A stretch of 64,000 nt of DNA. Origin: Selaginella tamariscina (taxonomy: Eukaryota; Streptophyta; Lycopodiopsida; Selaginellales; Selaginellaceae). The position numbers were made by a program, and so were the translations under genes. Where the stretch lies: assembly GCA_003024785.1 (NCBI GenBank), contig PUQB01000853.1, forward strand, positions 1 to 64,000, read 5' to 3'. Below are positions 41,769 through 53,576 of the stretch, in pieces; position 1 is the stretch's first letter, and each line of letters begins with the position of its first letter. The notes under the pieces were generated by a model. It was not told where the DNA came from, made no database searches, and saw only the letters and a list, made by a program, of their open reading frames with translations.

Positions 41769-44188
41769 AACCAGAAAAGAAAAGATAATGCACCGCTTGA
41801 GTGGTGTTCTAGGCTTGTAAACACGCCCCCAAAGCATCTCTCCTCTTGTATCTCCATATAGCTTCCATGGAGCATACAATGCACGATTCCACACAGACCG
41901 TATGTGTCCACCTGCAGATAGTATTACCAACGAAACTAAAATCCATCTTACTTGGTAAGTCCATGCCTGCCTTCTACCATTTCAATGCACCTGAAAGATG
42001 AGGTCTTGTTGTCCCCAATGAACTGGGTGCCCTTGGGAAAGAAGCTCACGTCGAGGCTTCTGCCCCAGTCAATCAAGCATAAACCCTGTTCAGAATCAAA
42101 TATCACAACTCTTCACAGATTCAACCAGCAGAGTTAAAGCACCTGGTCTCTCCAGCCACCCGGTCTAGCTGGTGACCAGTCTTTCCAATTCTCGCTGTAA
42201 GAAAAACCAAGTAGAAAAACAACACTCGCAACAACTACAACCCTGTCATTACGAATGAGTAGATTATCCGGCTTAAAATCCCCATGGATGATCCCGGCGG
42301 AGTGCAAGGCTTCAAGCATCCGGAGCATCTCAATGGTGTAGTACATGCACAGCAGCTCGTCCATCTTCTGGCCATGCGCTAGGTACGAGTTGACAACGTC
42401 CAACTATAAGCATCAACCCTAAGCCCTAAACCCTAAACCAAAAGCATGAACCCTAAAACTCGGAGACTAATCATCACCTGAAGAGTACGCGAGAAATGTT
42501 AAACAAACCTCTTCTGCGGGTATTCTCTCGTCAAGCTGCCGGTAGATGTAAAACTCCCACGAACCGGGAGGCTTTTGAATCTGCAGAAGTTCAGAACCTT
42601 GAGGACTCCAGGCAACAAAAAGCTCCATTTCTGTACTCTTTCATCGTGCTCGTTGTGAGCGAGATAAACTTGAGCAAACGCACCCTGCCCCGTGCAGCCT
42701 TTAATGCAATACGTTGAGCTCCCTGAAAAACTTTGCTTCATTCAGAAAGACAGAGCTGAACATGAGCTGCAGACCTAGCTCCAGGCTCTTGTTGCGCGCG
42801 TTGCTCTTCAGAGATGACAAAGAAACGCTCCCGTTGAACTTCTTCAGGCTTGAGTGGAAGCCCTGTGAAAGCTCAGCTCCTGAGAGAATGCAACCAGCAC
42901 AGAAAGCAAGTACCTTGTAAGCTGAAAGCGGGGGCTTTAATCCTTTCAGCAGGCTTGCAAGCAACTCCTCATCCATGGATTCACCAGGTTCTGAGATACT
43001 CGGGAAGCTTTCGTCCGCGAAGCATTTCGTCCACAAACACGTCAAAACCTGGCGCCTCCTGGGGTGCCTTAGAGCTGGAAACAATCGGCTCTGAGAAGGC
43101 TTCATCCACGAACACATCCAGCCCCATCTTCCCAGCAGCATCTGGAGCCCGAGACTTCCTGCTTTGCTCCATAGGTAACGGCTGGCTGAAGAGCGAAAGA
43201 ACATTCACCATCGCTTCCTTGGTGTTGATGGTGGGATCAACAAGCCCCGCGTGGCTCTCCAAGCTCGCGTCTCCTGCTTGTGGATCCACCCCGAGAACAA
43301 TCGCCTCCTCCGCATACCTCTTGATGGCGATCGTCTCGTCTCCGCTGGGAAAACTCGTGCTCTGACCTGCTACAACACTCTGAGAAGCTTCACTCGCTAG
43401 CTGGGTCTTGTCGCCCGCGAGCTCATTCCCTCGATGATCTTCCTTCCTCGACTTCGCCTTTCTCTTCAGGAAGCTCTTGTACATGCTCTGGAGTTGATCC
43501 AAAGGCTGGGCCTGCCTGCTCTCTCATGCATCAGAAACGAAGCCTGAAGAACGAGTATATACCTCGCGAGTCCAAGCTGGTGAACATCATCAGCTTTCAC
43601 CAGATCCCCTCGGAGCTCCAGGATAACAGCGTAGGCTTCGTAGTAGAGCGAGTGTCTTCTTCTTCTCCAGAAACTGAAACACTTGAACTGGATCGGGGCT
43701 ACAATCTGCCTGAAGTAGCCAGCGAGCGAGCGAGCGAATGAATCCCCGAGACAAGAAGCTAGAAGCAACTTACATATCGAATCCAGACGCGCAAGAACCT
43801 CAAATCCTCACGATATCTTGCATCGTCGACAAACCTCTCTGTGCAGCACTCGAGCAGCGAGACAAGATCAGACTTAACTTCCGCATGAGGGAGGCTTTTA
43901 GCCCACTTGATGCAGCTGCAAAACACCAGGGTGTTTAGGAAAAAAAAACAAAAATTGAAGAGAAGAAGCAACTCACCGAACCCAAGCTTTTAGCGGATCA
44001 TTGCCGGCATTGTTGTAAACGGCATCGAGCAGCTGCCTGCAAGAATTCCACAAGAGAGGAGCGCGGGAAATTATTTAAGCTCCGAGTTTTTTTTTTAGCT
44101 TTTACCTTCTTCCCTGAGGACAAGATTTGAACAAGTCCTGAAATTGTCGGGGGAATTCGGAGAGTCCCACCTTAGTCCCCCTCTTCAT
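41480..44188 (-). CDS. BUB1: Spindle checkpoint serine/threonine kinase BUB1, multi-exon
   Basis: BUB1 works at kinetochores in the spindle assembly checkpoint. Start at MKRGTKVGLSEFPRQFQDLF (44188). N-terminal Mad3/BUB1 TPR region: KAWVR, CIKWAKSLPHAEVKSDLVSL, RYREDLRFLRVWIRY, then YYEAYAVILELRGDLVKADD. The middle exon has NTKEAMVNVLSLFSQPL, a conserved BUB1-type motif, and two FVDE sequences. Kinase domain: GCTGQGAFAQVYLA (Gly loop), HSAGIIHGDFKPDNLLIRND (catalytic loop), CLIDWGRSLDVSF (DWG in place of DFG), TSSFRCIEM, and YQVDTYGLCGIVHCMLHGSY. The C-terminal lobe (WDKLF | ETLLNGGNENPPLG, near 41660-41690) needs a one-base shift to join, which may be an error or decay. Minus strand, about 250 bp upstream of the RPC3 start, same orientation. 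Exon limits approximate. Confidence 0.72.
42414..42438. repeat. Short interstitial telomere-like run in BUB1 intron
   Basis: aaccctaagccctaaaccct followed by aaacc: about three imperfect plant-type CCCTAAA units. Single telo-box-like motifs also occur near 39018 and 42457. Confidence 0.7.
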
Positions 44189-44370
44189 TTTCTTGTACCA
44201 GGGTAAAAACCATAGGGTTTATGGGTGTCTACAACTGGGTATTCATGAAAAAAATTATTCTGAAACTTAATCTGCAGAGGTCTCCCTCTCTCTCTCTCCT
44301 TTTTGCATTTGTGGAAAATATCCTTCACAGAACGCTGGGAGAATCTCTCTAAACACGTAGCAAATCTTTT

Positions 44371-44929
44371 TCACAGTGAGATGTTTTCGACTTTATCGTT
44401 GACGACGGAGGAGTTATGGCAACCATCACCTTCAAGCTCACCATCTCGTCGTCGCTTCTGACCGGTGAGGCACACGTTCAGCTGCTCCTGGAGCTTCGGT
44501 AGAAGCCTTCGGCAAGTATTCGGAGTCGTGATATGATCACCTCTAGCCGGTGGCAAATTGAAGAAGATGCAAAACACCTTTTGTGTTGAGGTTCAATGCA
44601 ACATCATACCTTGCAAAAGCACAACATCCTGACCGGCATCGAGCAGAGGCATCGTGATCATGAGCCCCGAGCAACCCCTCAACTCCATAGACATCACTCC
44701 CCATGACTATCACCTTGAGGTCCACGTTGAACTCATAATGCTCAAAGATGCCATTGCACTGTCCATTTGAGCTCCAGGGAGATAGAAAGAGGGAAGGTTC
44801 ATTCTCGAGGGTTTGAAGCGCCATCCTCATCGAACCTGTAGTCAAGATCCTGGTACCTCCTTTTGATTTTGATGTGCGAGAGTCGATATGAAGAACGCGT
44901 GGTAGAACAAAAGTAGTGAAAAAGCTCAC
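44371..44929 (-). CDS. Unrecognised protein gene, partial (exons only)
   Basis: Minus-strand frames give MRMALQTLENEPSLFLSPWS, NGIFEHYEFNVDLKVIVMGS and DVYGVEGLLGAHDHDASARC. After a probable short intron or frame change they continue with ITTPNTCRRL and QEQLNVCLTGQKRRRDGELE. The last part recurs, diverged, in the gene ending at 46558, so both may belong to one local family. A Cys-rich segment (RCRSGCC) follows the histidines, possibly metal binding. No known domain assigned. Confidence 0.4.
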
Positions 44930-45239
44930 CTTGACGATAGGTCAACTGCGGATGAAGTTCAATTTTGTAAAAGTTTTAGTAGACTTATTCCCTTAGATCC
45001 TCAAACAAATGAAACAAAAGTACAACATTCTCGTCAATCCCCAAGAGGGTAGTAGAAGCCAACTTGACTTGACGCGATGACCAACAGCCAGTGTAGATGA
45101 TGCAACCCTCGAAACACACAAACACACTAGTCTTCAACACGAACGACGTAGAAAATTCTCAGCTCCAGCAGTTTGTAGCCATCTCCGCATTCCAGCCGAT
45201 GCGGACGGTGTTATTATCTTGCCAGCTCGCTTAGAGCAT

Positions 45240-46312
45240 ACGCGTGCAGCTCGACCTCTGTAAGCAGCAGCTACCAGCTGGGGGATTGCCTCCATGGCCT
45301 TCACGGGGAGAGGAGGACCTGAGAAGGCACCTGTTCAGTGTGGCATGGGTTGCATTCCCCTGGAAGCTTAAGCTCCAGCACCACGGCATCGAAGTGCATG
45401 GGCATGGGCCAGACATCACCGGAGAGTGCTGTTAGAGCAGCGCCCCAGTCCTGCAACCAGAAAAATCAAGTCGCAAACGTGACAACCAAGATTCTATTCA
45501 CCTTTCCATGCCCAAGCCATTCCTTGACCCCGGATACGCTACAAGAGCCATTTTGCTCCACTATGATGCATTGATCCTCCTCCTTCAGCTGGTACTGGAA
45601 TCAGTGTGACATTAGCTTTCGCACAAACTGAACAACAACACATCAAACCTTTGTGAAAGTGTTCTCCACAGTGGATTCCCTGGCGTGCGTCACTTGCTGA
45701 GCCAGTATCTCCTTTGCCACTTTGGTCTCCTCATTCACAGGCACTCCACCCGCAAGGCCACGCTTGGCAGAGGAAACGCAGAGGTTTGCAAGAGAAGATC
45801 CTTGGAGATGACCCGGACTGCGAATGACCCGGAGCCAGCGAGACGATCACAACGACCGTGTTGTACTGTGCTTGCCACACGATCGGCTCGTTCCAGTCAA
45901 GAATCTTCTTGCCCATTTCGTGGGGCATGCTTTTCACCCGCTTCAGCACCTCTTCATCCACACTGGAATTCAACCAATGGCTTGTTATCAGTCGCACAAA
46001 GGCATAGAGTCAGACATACCTCTTGAACGCGGCTGTGATGCACCCTCTGTCATCTTTGCTCGTCGCAATCCGACTCACAATGGCATCCATCAGCCGCATC
46101 TTTTCCCATCGGAAATGGAGCAGATCGTTGGCTCGCTTCACAAGCCCATCCTCCACAACCTCATCCCCGGCTTCATCATCCTCGTAGACAAGGGCTTCTC
46201 TTCATATCCTGCTACCCCGTCTTCGCAGAGAATCACGGCGACCTTCTTCTCAGCTACGCTCCTCACCTCGTACTCAGCCGCCTTCAGACCACAAAAGGAC
46301 TCGGTTGAGTGA
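45240..46312 (-). CDS. Unrecognised protein gene, multi-exon
   Basis: Minus-strand pieces consistent with spliced exons: SVAEKKVAVILCEDGVAGYE and KPLSTRMMKPGMRLWRMGL (about 46280-46140); ANDLLHFRWEKMRLMDAIVS then RIATSKDDRGCITAAFKR (to about 46020); SVDEEVLKRVKSMPHEMGKK then ILDWNEPIVWQAQYNTVVVI (about 45960-45850). Further pieces are EDQCIIVEQNGSCSVSGVKE near 45570 and DWGAALTALSGDVWPMPMHF near 45440. Short introns and the same strand as RPC3 and BUB1. Soluble and mixed alpha/beta in appearance; function unknown. Confidence 0.45.
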
Positions 46313-46619
46313 GGCAGCCAGGTCCACACACCGCCCCGGCAAGTCTCCGCTCTCGTTGCGCCCTTCGTGCCCTAGCGAATCCCTCCGGTGCTTAAAACAT
46401 CCTTTGCTTACTTAACCTTTGCCATAGAGTTTTACGATTTCAATCAACCACGTCCCAATAACCCTTCAAAAAAGATAATCAGCTATTTCAACAAGATTCA
46501 GGACACTGTGATTATCTTCGACCCTCACAATTTTTGCCATCCACTCTTTCTCAGAACTCACACCAGAAGCTTTCCCGGAAGACAGACCACGCCAGCGACA
46601 AGACGACGGAGGAGCTGAT

Positions 46620-47884
46620 ACAAACTATTCTGGCAACCATCACCTTCAAGCTCACCATCTCGTCGTCGCTTCTGACCGGTGAGGCACACGTTCAGCTGCT
46701 CTAGCCTCCGGCAAGTATTCGGAGTCACATCAACTGGACCATACACTCGTCCATGACTGCCCAAACAGAAGCACTCATGTTGATCAATCTCCTCTCCGCA
46801 GTTGACACAAGAAAGCCTGGTGCAGGCCAGCTTCCTGAAACACATTGAATATAAAAAATTCTAATGCAGCAGACAAGAGATTTACCTCCTTGATAACTCT
46901 CCACCTCTGAACCCGAACCCGAAGCCGAGGCCGAGGCCGAGGCTGAACCAACGGTGCTCCTGCTCCGTGTCGATGTCTGAGGTCGGAGTCTTGGACACTG
47001 GACCTGGGTACTCTGCAGGCTCGGGCAGAGTCCCTGCGTTTCAGAGTGCTTCACAACAATCCTCACCTTCCCTTCTCTGTAGAAGGTGAGAATCCTGCCC
47101 TGCAACTCATCATCCAGATGCTCCAAGCTCAGGTTGTGCTTCCGGAGCACGGCTTGGAGCTGCTCCTCTGAAAAGCCCATCGTTTCGGGGCACGGGTCAC
47201 TGCGAATCTTCAACACTTTGCCTTTGAAGGCACGGAGGTACTGCATGCAGTCGTTCGATACTAACCAGACCTGCAAAAGAATGTTAACACCAAAGAGAGG
47301 AGAAATAAAAAGCAAACAATGACCTTCATATCCGCGAGCGTGAAGTCAAGAACAAGCGGAAACTCTTCCATCGCATGGTTCATGCGTCCAACCGCCGACT
47401 TCTGGTTGATGTCGACGAGTTCCTCAAGCTTCTTCTGCGTCTTTCTCCTCTTGCCGCTCGGGAGGTTGCTGCTCAAAACCTCCGTGTATCTTCTTCTCTT
47501 CATTTCCACGTTCTCCCTCGCTCGGTTGAAGAGAATTTGCTGCGCCTTGAATAGCTCCGCACTAGTCCCGTTGTGAAAAAGCTGGAACAGCTCTTTGATC
47601 TTACTGGTTTGCACCCCGCTAAATCCAGTGTTGGAGGTGAGCACCAGATCCTCTCCGTCTTCAACGAGAGTGCAGACCATGTTGTCTTCCAGCTGAAGCT
47701 CTTCCACTAGAACATGAACCTTGAAAATGTCTCTGCGAAACTCCTTGGCAACCATGTTCTCAATCGGGAAAACGTAGCTGTGGGACTGCCAGGCGGTGAA
47801 CGCGAGAATGATCCAAAGCTCCTCCTGCTCTAAGATCTCCATCAGATGTCCCGTCTGCTCGTTGACGAATGGGGGGATGGCCAT
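46620..47884 (-). CDS. Unrecognised protein gene, two or more exons
   Basis: Starts MAIPPFVNEQTGHLMEILEQ at 47884. The first exon runs about 185 codons (EELWIILAFTAWQSHSYVFP, KIKELFQLFHNGTSAELFKA, a basic RRKTQKKLEE helix, LVLDFTLADMKV). A short intron (about 47272-47320) joins it to VWLVSNDCMQYLRAFKGKVL, FSEEQLQAVLRKHNLSLEHL and FYREGKVRIVVKH. A Ser/Ala repeat (SASASASGSGSE) follows, then a Cys-rich end (LSCVNCGEEIDQHECFCLGS) and CLTGQKRRRDGELEGDGC, shared with 44371-44929. Not recognised; the first half is predicted helical, and the Cys/His cluster could bind zinc. Confidence 0.5.
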
Positions 47885-48123
47885 GAATGGCTGACCTACA
47901 TATCTAATCTAATGGGGGAAAAACTGGAAAAAGATGGCGATGAATGGCTGACCTACATATCTAATCTAGGTGTTCTTGAATCTGGTTCAGCTTACCCTCG
48001 GGAGGCGCCTGGGGCGGGTGAGTGCAGATCTCTGGGACCTCCTTTACCACGTGCAGCCTCCCGAGCTCTTTCCGGGGCGGGCTAGTGGCTGGCGGAGGAA
48101 TGGCCGGAGCTTGAATCCGATGG

Positions 48124-48284
48124 AGCTTGCCGCTCTGGAGGTTGTTGCTCAAGACCTCCATGATCTTCTCTTCATTTCCACGTTCTCCCTCGCTCGGTTG
48201 AAGAGAATTTGCTGCGCCTTGGATAGCTCCGCATTAGTCCTGTTGTGAAAAAGCTGGAACAGCTCTTTGATCTTACTGGGCGTG
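48124..48284 (-). pseudogene. Duplicated exon fragment of the 47.9-kb gene
   Basis: Close copy of about 47450-47610 (for example cttcatttccacgttctccc and aaaaagctggaacagctctt shared), with indels that break the frame. A smaller direct repeat (gaatggctgacctacatatc at about 47883 and 47943) lies between the two. Confidence 0.75.
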
Positions 48285-49612
48285 ATGGAGCCCGAGGGTC
48301 GGCACAGTCACAAGGTTCGTTTATATCACAAGATCAACGCAACCCAACATCTGGGTGCGATGGAGTTCCGCAAGATGATCTTCTCGAATAGCAGCAGTAA
48401 TGATTAGATCCTAAGAAGCAACGGAAATGGCCAAGAGTGCAGTCGGTCTTGTGATGAATCACCTCGCAATATATGTCAAGCAGGATCGTATGTCACTGGT
48501 CATCGGGTTCTACCAAAACTTTGAAGTTTTTGATTGATAGGGGCCAACGTTACAGGAAAAAACACAAAGTCGTGCATTTCCAACCTTGGCCTCTAACTCT
48601 GTCCAAGTGAGAAGACTTCAGACCATCAAGGACCAAAAGACTCCAAATGTTGCTACTCCTCCTGTGGCAGTTCACATCACTTGCAGAAACAGCCACCGTT
48701 CTTGACAGTGTTCTCATTTTCTCGCTGGTGAAATGCCTCTCCAACTCCCGCATTCCCTGACTCTCCGGATTCAAAGTTATCACAGCTCCCCTAGCAGGAT
48801 CTTCAGCAATCACGCCTCTCCTACTGCCACCAGAGATTGCCAGATCTGGAAACACATACCTCATTCGACAAAACGAGCTCCACGAGTAGCGGAGGATCCC
48901 AAGAAACTCTCAAAGAATCTGGAGCCCAGTTGCAGATTGCAGTAGTCGAACCCCGGGATAAAAACCAGCAAAGAGCAAGTGAACTTGAAACAATGTACCA
49001 AACACTTATCTCGCGAGAGGATCACTCAAAGCTATCACCATGCTCGAGTAGAACTCCAGCCCCCGGAAACCAAGTTCCCCGTTGATAGGGCGCCCAAGAG
49101 CATTGACTGGATTCCCACCATACATAGCTGGTCAAAAGGCCACCCAAGCCCCGAATCCAGCATGCTTCTCTCGAGCATGCGTGCAAGCTGTCCACCGGCA
49201 CAACGGCCTCTTATCAACGTGTGAACGCCAAACTCGAACCTCTCAAACCCGAAACTGATGCTGATCCCAAAATCTCCCAGAAATGCAAACAAAAAACAGA
49301 GCCCAACTCGAAGGAAAACCTAGATCTGCAGCCAAGCTGCCCAACGCCTTGCCACACTCTCGAATCTCGCACGATTACCGCCGCTCTCTTCTTTGGCATC
49401 TCCATTCACTTACCCAAAACTCAGATCTGGCGAAGCTCAATCTTGATGAAACCCTCGCCGTCACATGGCTGATTTGTGCTCCTCTTCCGCCTCAGATCCA
49501 TGCAAATCAGCAATGCCCATCTCGATTGGCGCCCCTCCCTCACGCGATTACTTGCTGCCATCACAATTCCGGGCGCTCTCTTCTCCAAGAGCTCTAGAAA
49601 ACCCTAACTTTG
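48285..49612. other. Region with unassigned coding-like fragments
   Basis: Minus-strand pieces MRYVFPDLAISGGSRRGVIA (48864) and GVHTLIRGRCAGGQLARMLE then RSMLDSGLGWPFDQLCMVGI (about 49210-49080), with MEMPKKRAAVIVRDS at 49405, could be exons of one gene. Plus-strand frames at 48733-49085 and 49465-49668 are also open. I recognise none of them and cannot fix strand or boundaries. Confidence 0.3.
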
Positions 49613-49664
49613 AAGTTAATAACGTTGGTGCCAAGATTACAGAATTTTCTACTTCTACGCAACC

Positions 49665-52370
49665 CTAAAATCTACTGAGGCACAACCAGGTGTTCTTAAA
49701 CCTAGTGATTTTTGCTGGTTTACCCTTTTGACTGGTGCGAGCTGAAAGAGAAACCACAAGGTCAGTCCAAAATCCACATAAGACGTCCCCCAAGCTCGGC
49801 TTGTGCTGCTGCTCGAAAACTCTCCTGATGTTCTCCCTGTAAAGCGAAAACATTAGTAAAGTTCTCACGCAGTCAAAAACCTCAGTTTGCAAGCCGGTGT
49901 AAAGGTTGCTGTTGAAGTGTTCCAAGCGAAATCTCCCGGGGTCCCAGGAGAAGCGTTGCCAAGTTAAAACTCGAGAGTTGGAAGCCGGGAATTGTTCTCC
50001 CCAACTGTGCCAGCTTACCCCCACTTCCTCACTGATCATGTTTCCCAGAACTTTGTCCCACGCGCGTTGAGAGAAGTCGCAGGTGAAGAGGAGATGTTCT
50101 TGTGTCTGCCATAGTTGCCCTCCACATAATCCGCAGCCGAACTGTCTTGCTTGCTTCCCGCAGGCCACCGAGTTTTGTTGTGTTAACCAGAGAAAAAATT
50201 TGTGTTCCGCTGCCATCTTCGTTGCTCCACAATCCTCCTTTGGCAGGCCTGCTTTTTACATTTGGTCATGGAGTTTGGATTGTTGGAGTTGTCGCAGTTG
50301 TAGGGTTCTTCCTAGCTTCGCTGAGTATTGGTAAAATTCCACCTCCAGGCCGCCAGGTTCTTTCCAGTACCACTCCGCTGGATCCCACTCCAGCTCTGTA
50401 ATTTTCCTGCCCTGCAGCCACAGAAGGTTAGTCCAGCTGTTGGAAAATACCTGGGGGTCCAGTTTAATCCGTTTCTGATCGGTAACATCCACGACTCGTA
50501 TCCTGTTAAGAAGCTCATCACAGGGTAAGTTTACCGCCTCGGGGATAATTTTCGGAAATAATTCAAAGGTATGTAAAAACCGGTCCCCTGTTTGGGGAAA
50601 TGCTGTCTATCCGGGCTACAAGCCGGGATCCCCCCTCATTGAATTCCACCCAGTCTCCCGCACGAATCGCCTCCTGCTCCCCGCTCCATTGCCACATCTC
50701 CCCGATTCCTTCCTTGAGTGCTTTGATCGGTCTCTCCACTCGGCCGCTCGCGGATCGCGTCGCTTCCATTCTTGCAGCTTCTGCTCCTGGATCGGGTAGT
50801 GAGTAGAGTCTGAAAAAGTCACCGACAGTCTTGGCAATCCTTTTGTCTCACGAGGGCCAGGTTCCCGGAGTGAAGCCCGCCTTTGTGGCTCCGAAAACCG
50901 CTCCTCCTGTCATCTTGATCCTGGTGTTGAAGCATAGCGGCTGGCGGCAAACTTCCTCCACTCGGTCGATCTCCTTTCTGGACAGTAGTTGCCTGAAATC
51001 CTTCCACACCTTTAGCACTGCTCTGGCGATTCCCTGCCCTAACTTTGCCTCGTCCCAGTCCGTTGCTGCGAATAGCCACCTTTCGCCTCTCGGGAAATCC
51101 CCTCCAGTTTTCGGTTTAAGCTTTGAAAGCTGCCAGTTGAAAAGTTGCTTCCAGGCTTGCGCTCCCGGAACTCTGCTCTGGATGAAGAGTTTAAACACAA
51201 GGGCCTTGGATTGTTGTACGGGGCCTATGAGGTTGAGTCCTCCCTGGTCTCTCCTTGACCCGGCCTCGCTTGCCTCCTCCTTCCTGGTTGCTCCAAACAA
51301 AAGATCGTACCAGGCTTTCGATGGCTTTGAGGCCCTGCACATGAACCGCCCAGCAGGACGCCGTAAACCAGACAGATGCAAGTATCACCTGATTTGCGAT
51401 CAATACTCTGCTGGCTTGAGAGAGGCCCTTTGTTCTCCACCTTGTGATCGCGTTTCGTACTTTGGGGATGAGAATCGCAGTTTGCATGGCCGGATCAAAT
51501 TCTGCGCCGACCACCTGACGGTCTCACCTTTAATCAACCGAAGTTAGTACCCCATTGAGAAATATTTACCGTACGGGATCTTAAGATCCCATGTGATTTA
51601 CTCCAGTTGATTCTTGTTCCGGTGGCTTCTCCAAAGTTTTCCAAGGCAGCTTTCGCGTGGTCCAGGTTTGCTGTGTTCCCTGCTAAATACAAATTCATGT
51701 CATCAGCAAAACTCACATCAAGCGACTCTTTTCCGTCTGGTAAACTTATCCCTCTCGGGCCGTAAGCCGAGGATAAGTAGTGCCCGAGAGCTTCTTGCTG
51801 GAGTAGGAAGATATATGGTGCGAGGGGGCACCCCTGGCGAACTGAGCGAGTGATGGATATTTCTGGAGTGAGTCTCCCGTTTACTACCACGTGGCTGGTC
51901 GCTCCCACGCACAGTGACCTAGAATGCACCAGTTGATGTCACCTCCCGGGAGTTTCCTCCTCAGTTCCATCCAAAATCTTTTACGATGAGCTGATCCTGT
52001 TGCTGGTGCATGCAGATTTTAAAAAACCGATACTCTCATCTCCTATTTTAATGATAACGAACTGTGCCTGGCCATCGACAAGGATGCCGTGCCTTTGCAC
52101 CAGTCGTTCCCACTTTCTACCAATAACAATGAGAGTACCTCCCGTTGTGTTTCCTGAGGCGAGGTTCCAAAGATGCTACCCGTGCGCTAAGGTTCTTCCC
52201 TACGCAGCTTTTCTTTATTAAGCTTTGTTTCCAACAGATCCACGTTTAGACCAGAGGGAGAAATGGACTTTATGTGTTCTCGAAAGGCCCTCCAAGATCT
52301 CAAATTTGACGTCGAGTCTGCGTTCAGTCCTCGTACGTTCCATGTTATCATGTTGAACTTGTTCATGGTA
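49665..52370 (-). pseudogene. LINE ORF2 remnant, copy 2
   Basis: RT block at 51534-51929 is better preserved than in copy 1: VNGRLTPEIS, ITRSVRQGCPLAPY, FADDMNLYLAGN and GTRINWSKSHG are in one frame. Endonuclease middle and RT fingers are missing as in copy 1. The C-terminal zf-RVT region is at 50216-49665. Confidence 0.8.
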
Positions 52371-52587
52371 AGGCTCTGTCCTGGGTAGCTTGTTGTAGGT
52401 CCACATACTTGAAGTTCTCTGAAACAGTGAATAACTCAAAGTTAGTTTTGACCGCAATATATAAACGACTGTTCAATGGATTGCGTGTAAAACTCTATGT
52501 ACGGCACTTGACGTTGGGCGGCTTCCGAGAGCACTTTCTGTACCGCCTCTTCTATCAGGTCGTCTTCGTGGTCCTCGCCAGTTATCG

Positions 52588-52980
52588 TCAGGTCCGGTGT
52601 GAACGGTATCTCTCAGTTCTCTTCAGCAGCATTCTGCCTTTGCTGTCCTCGCTTTCAGTGAATATGAGCAGGGGTCGGCTTTGTACCGTTCTCGGAGGAG
52701 TTCGCTTCCTTCTCAGGGATTCTGCTCGTTGCTCTTCTCTCCTCTTCTTAGCGCTCGAACTCCTTTCCTCTGCTGCTTTCGCGAACTGTGCTCTCCCAGC
52801 TTGTTCCTTCCTGAAATCAGCTCTTTCCTTCATCCTCTTCCTCACGGAGTCATCAGAGTCCCTAGGAGAAGCTGTTTCTGAACTAGAACTTTCAATACGC
52901 TGAACCTGCTTGTCGCTGGTGTTCCGGAGATCCTGGCGTGCTCCGCGGTTGATCCGAGAACTTGGTCGGGACTCTTTCAT
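52588..52980 (-). CDS. LINE ORF1-like protein, copy 2
   Basis: 130 codons from MKESRPSSRINRGAR. Highly charged, with SSSSETASPRDSDDSVRKRM and a basic helix (SSAKKRREEQRAESLRRKRT). It continues in a second frame near 52588. Likely the RNA-binding ORF1 product in position, but no named domain is visible. Confidence 0.5.
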   Translation of the reverse strand: MKESRPSSRINRGARQDLRNTSDKQVQRIESSSSETASPRDSDDSVRKRMKERADFRKEQAGRAQFAKAAEERSSSAKKRREEQRAESLRRKRTPPRTVQSRPLLIFTESEDSKGRMLLKRTERYRSHRT

Positions 52981-53224
52981 CCTTTCCGCTCCTCAGCCTA
53001 AACATCAACAATAAACATTAATTATTATGATATTTGACCATCAACTACTAAATTTTCTACTAATCTCCTTGCTTAATCTAGGGTTCGGTTAAAATCTGGA
53101 AATCAGAAGCACTGCACGAATATTCGGTCATTTAGGGCAACGGTATTTCAATCCCGGCCGTCCGATCTAGGTTCTAGGGCTTTTTCGATGATGCGAGTGG
53201 TGGCTCCTGGTGCTTGTCGCCGCT

Positions 53225-53425
53225 TTCCTCTCTGCCGCCGCCCAGAGTTCCCGACGTCCGCCTCCTCCGCTGCCGCCGGCTCGAGCATCAGGTTTGATGT
53301 CAGTGTTGGAGGCCTCTCTGTCGCCGCCCAGAGTTCCCGACGTCCGCCTCCTCCGCCGCCGTCGACGGCGGTTCTCTCTGCCGCCGCCCAGAGTTCCCGA
53401 CGTCGGCCTCCTCCGCCACAAGCCA
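53225..53425 (+). repeat. GC-rich minisatellite upstream of P-loop gene, copy 2
   Basis: About three units of the 60-bp repeat described at 28890-29130; one unit is replaced by unrelated sequence (gcatcaggtttgatgtcagt). Confidence 0.8.
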
Positions 53426-53576
53426 CAAGTTTAGGGTTTTCGACTTCTTCGGCCTCCTCCGCTGCTGCCTCCCCTGTCCACAGAGAAGTACGAACAGGTG
53501 CCCCCGCCGACTCCTCCGCTGCCGCCGCCGGTCAAGTCCCGAAGGCGTCGGAGACAGCGTCGGATATTTAAAGAGG

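Larger units (their letters stand above)
49620..52990 (-). mobile_element. LINE non-LTR retrotransposon, copy 2, internally deleted
   Basis: Same element as 20545-23923 without the Copia insertion. ORF1-like region from MKESRPSSRINRGARQDLRN (52980), endonuclease start near 52370, RT with QGCPLAPYIFLLQQEALGHY and FADD at about 51700, and a zf-RVT domain 50216-49665. It carries the same endonuclease-to-RT deletion as copy 1, so that loss is older than the duplication. Confidence 0.87.

Noticed and set aside
42414-42438. Ancient telomere fusion site
   Set aside because: Only about three imperfect CCCTAAA units inside an intron; short telo-box-like runs are common in plant genes.
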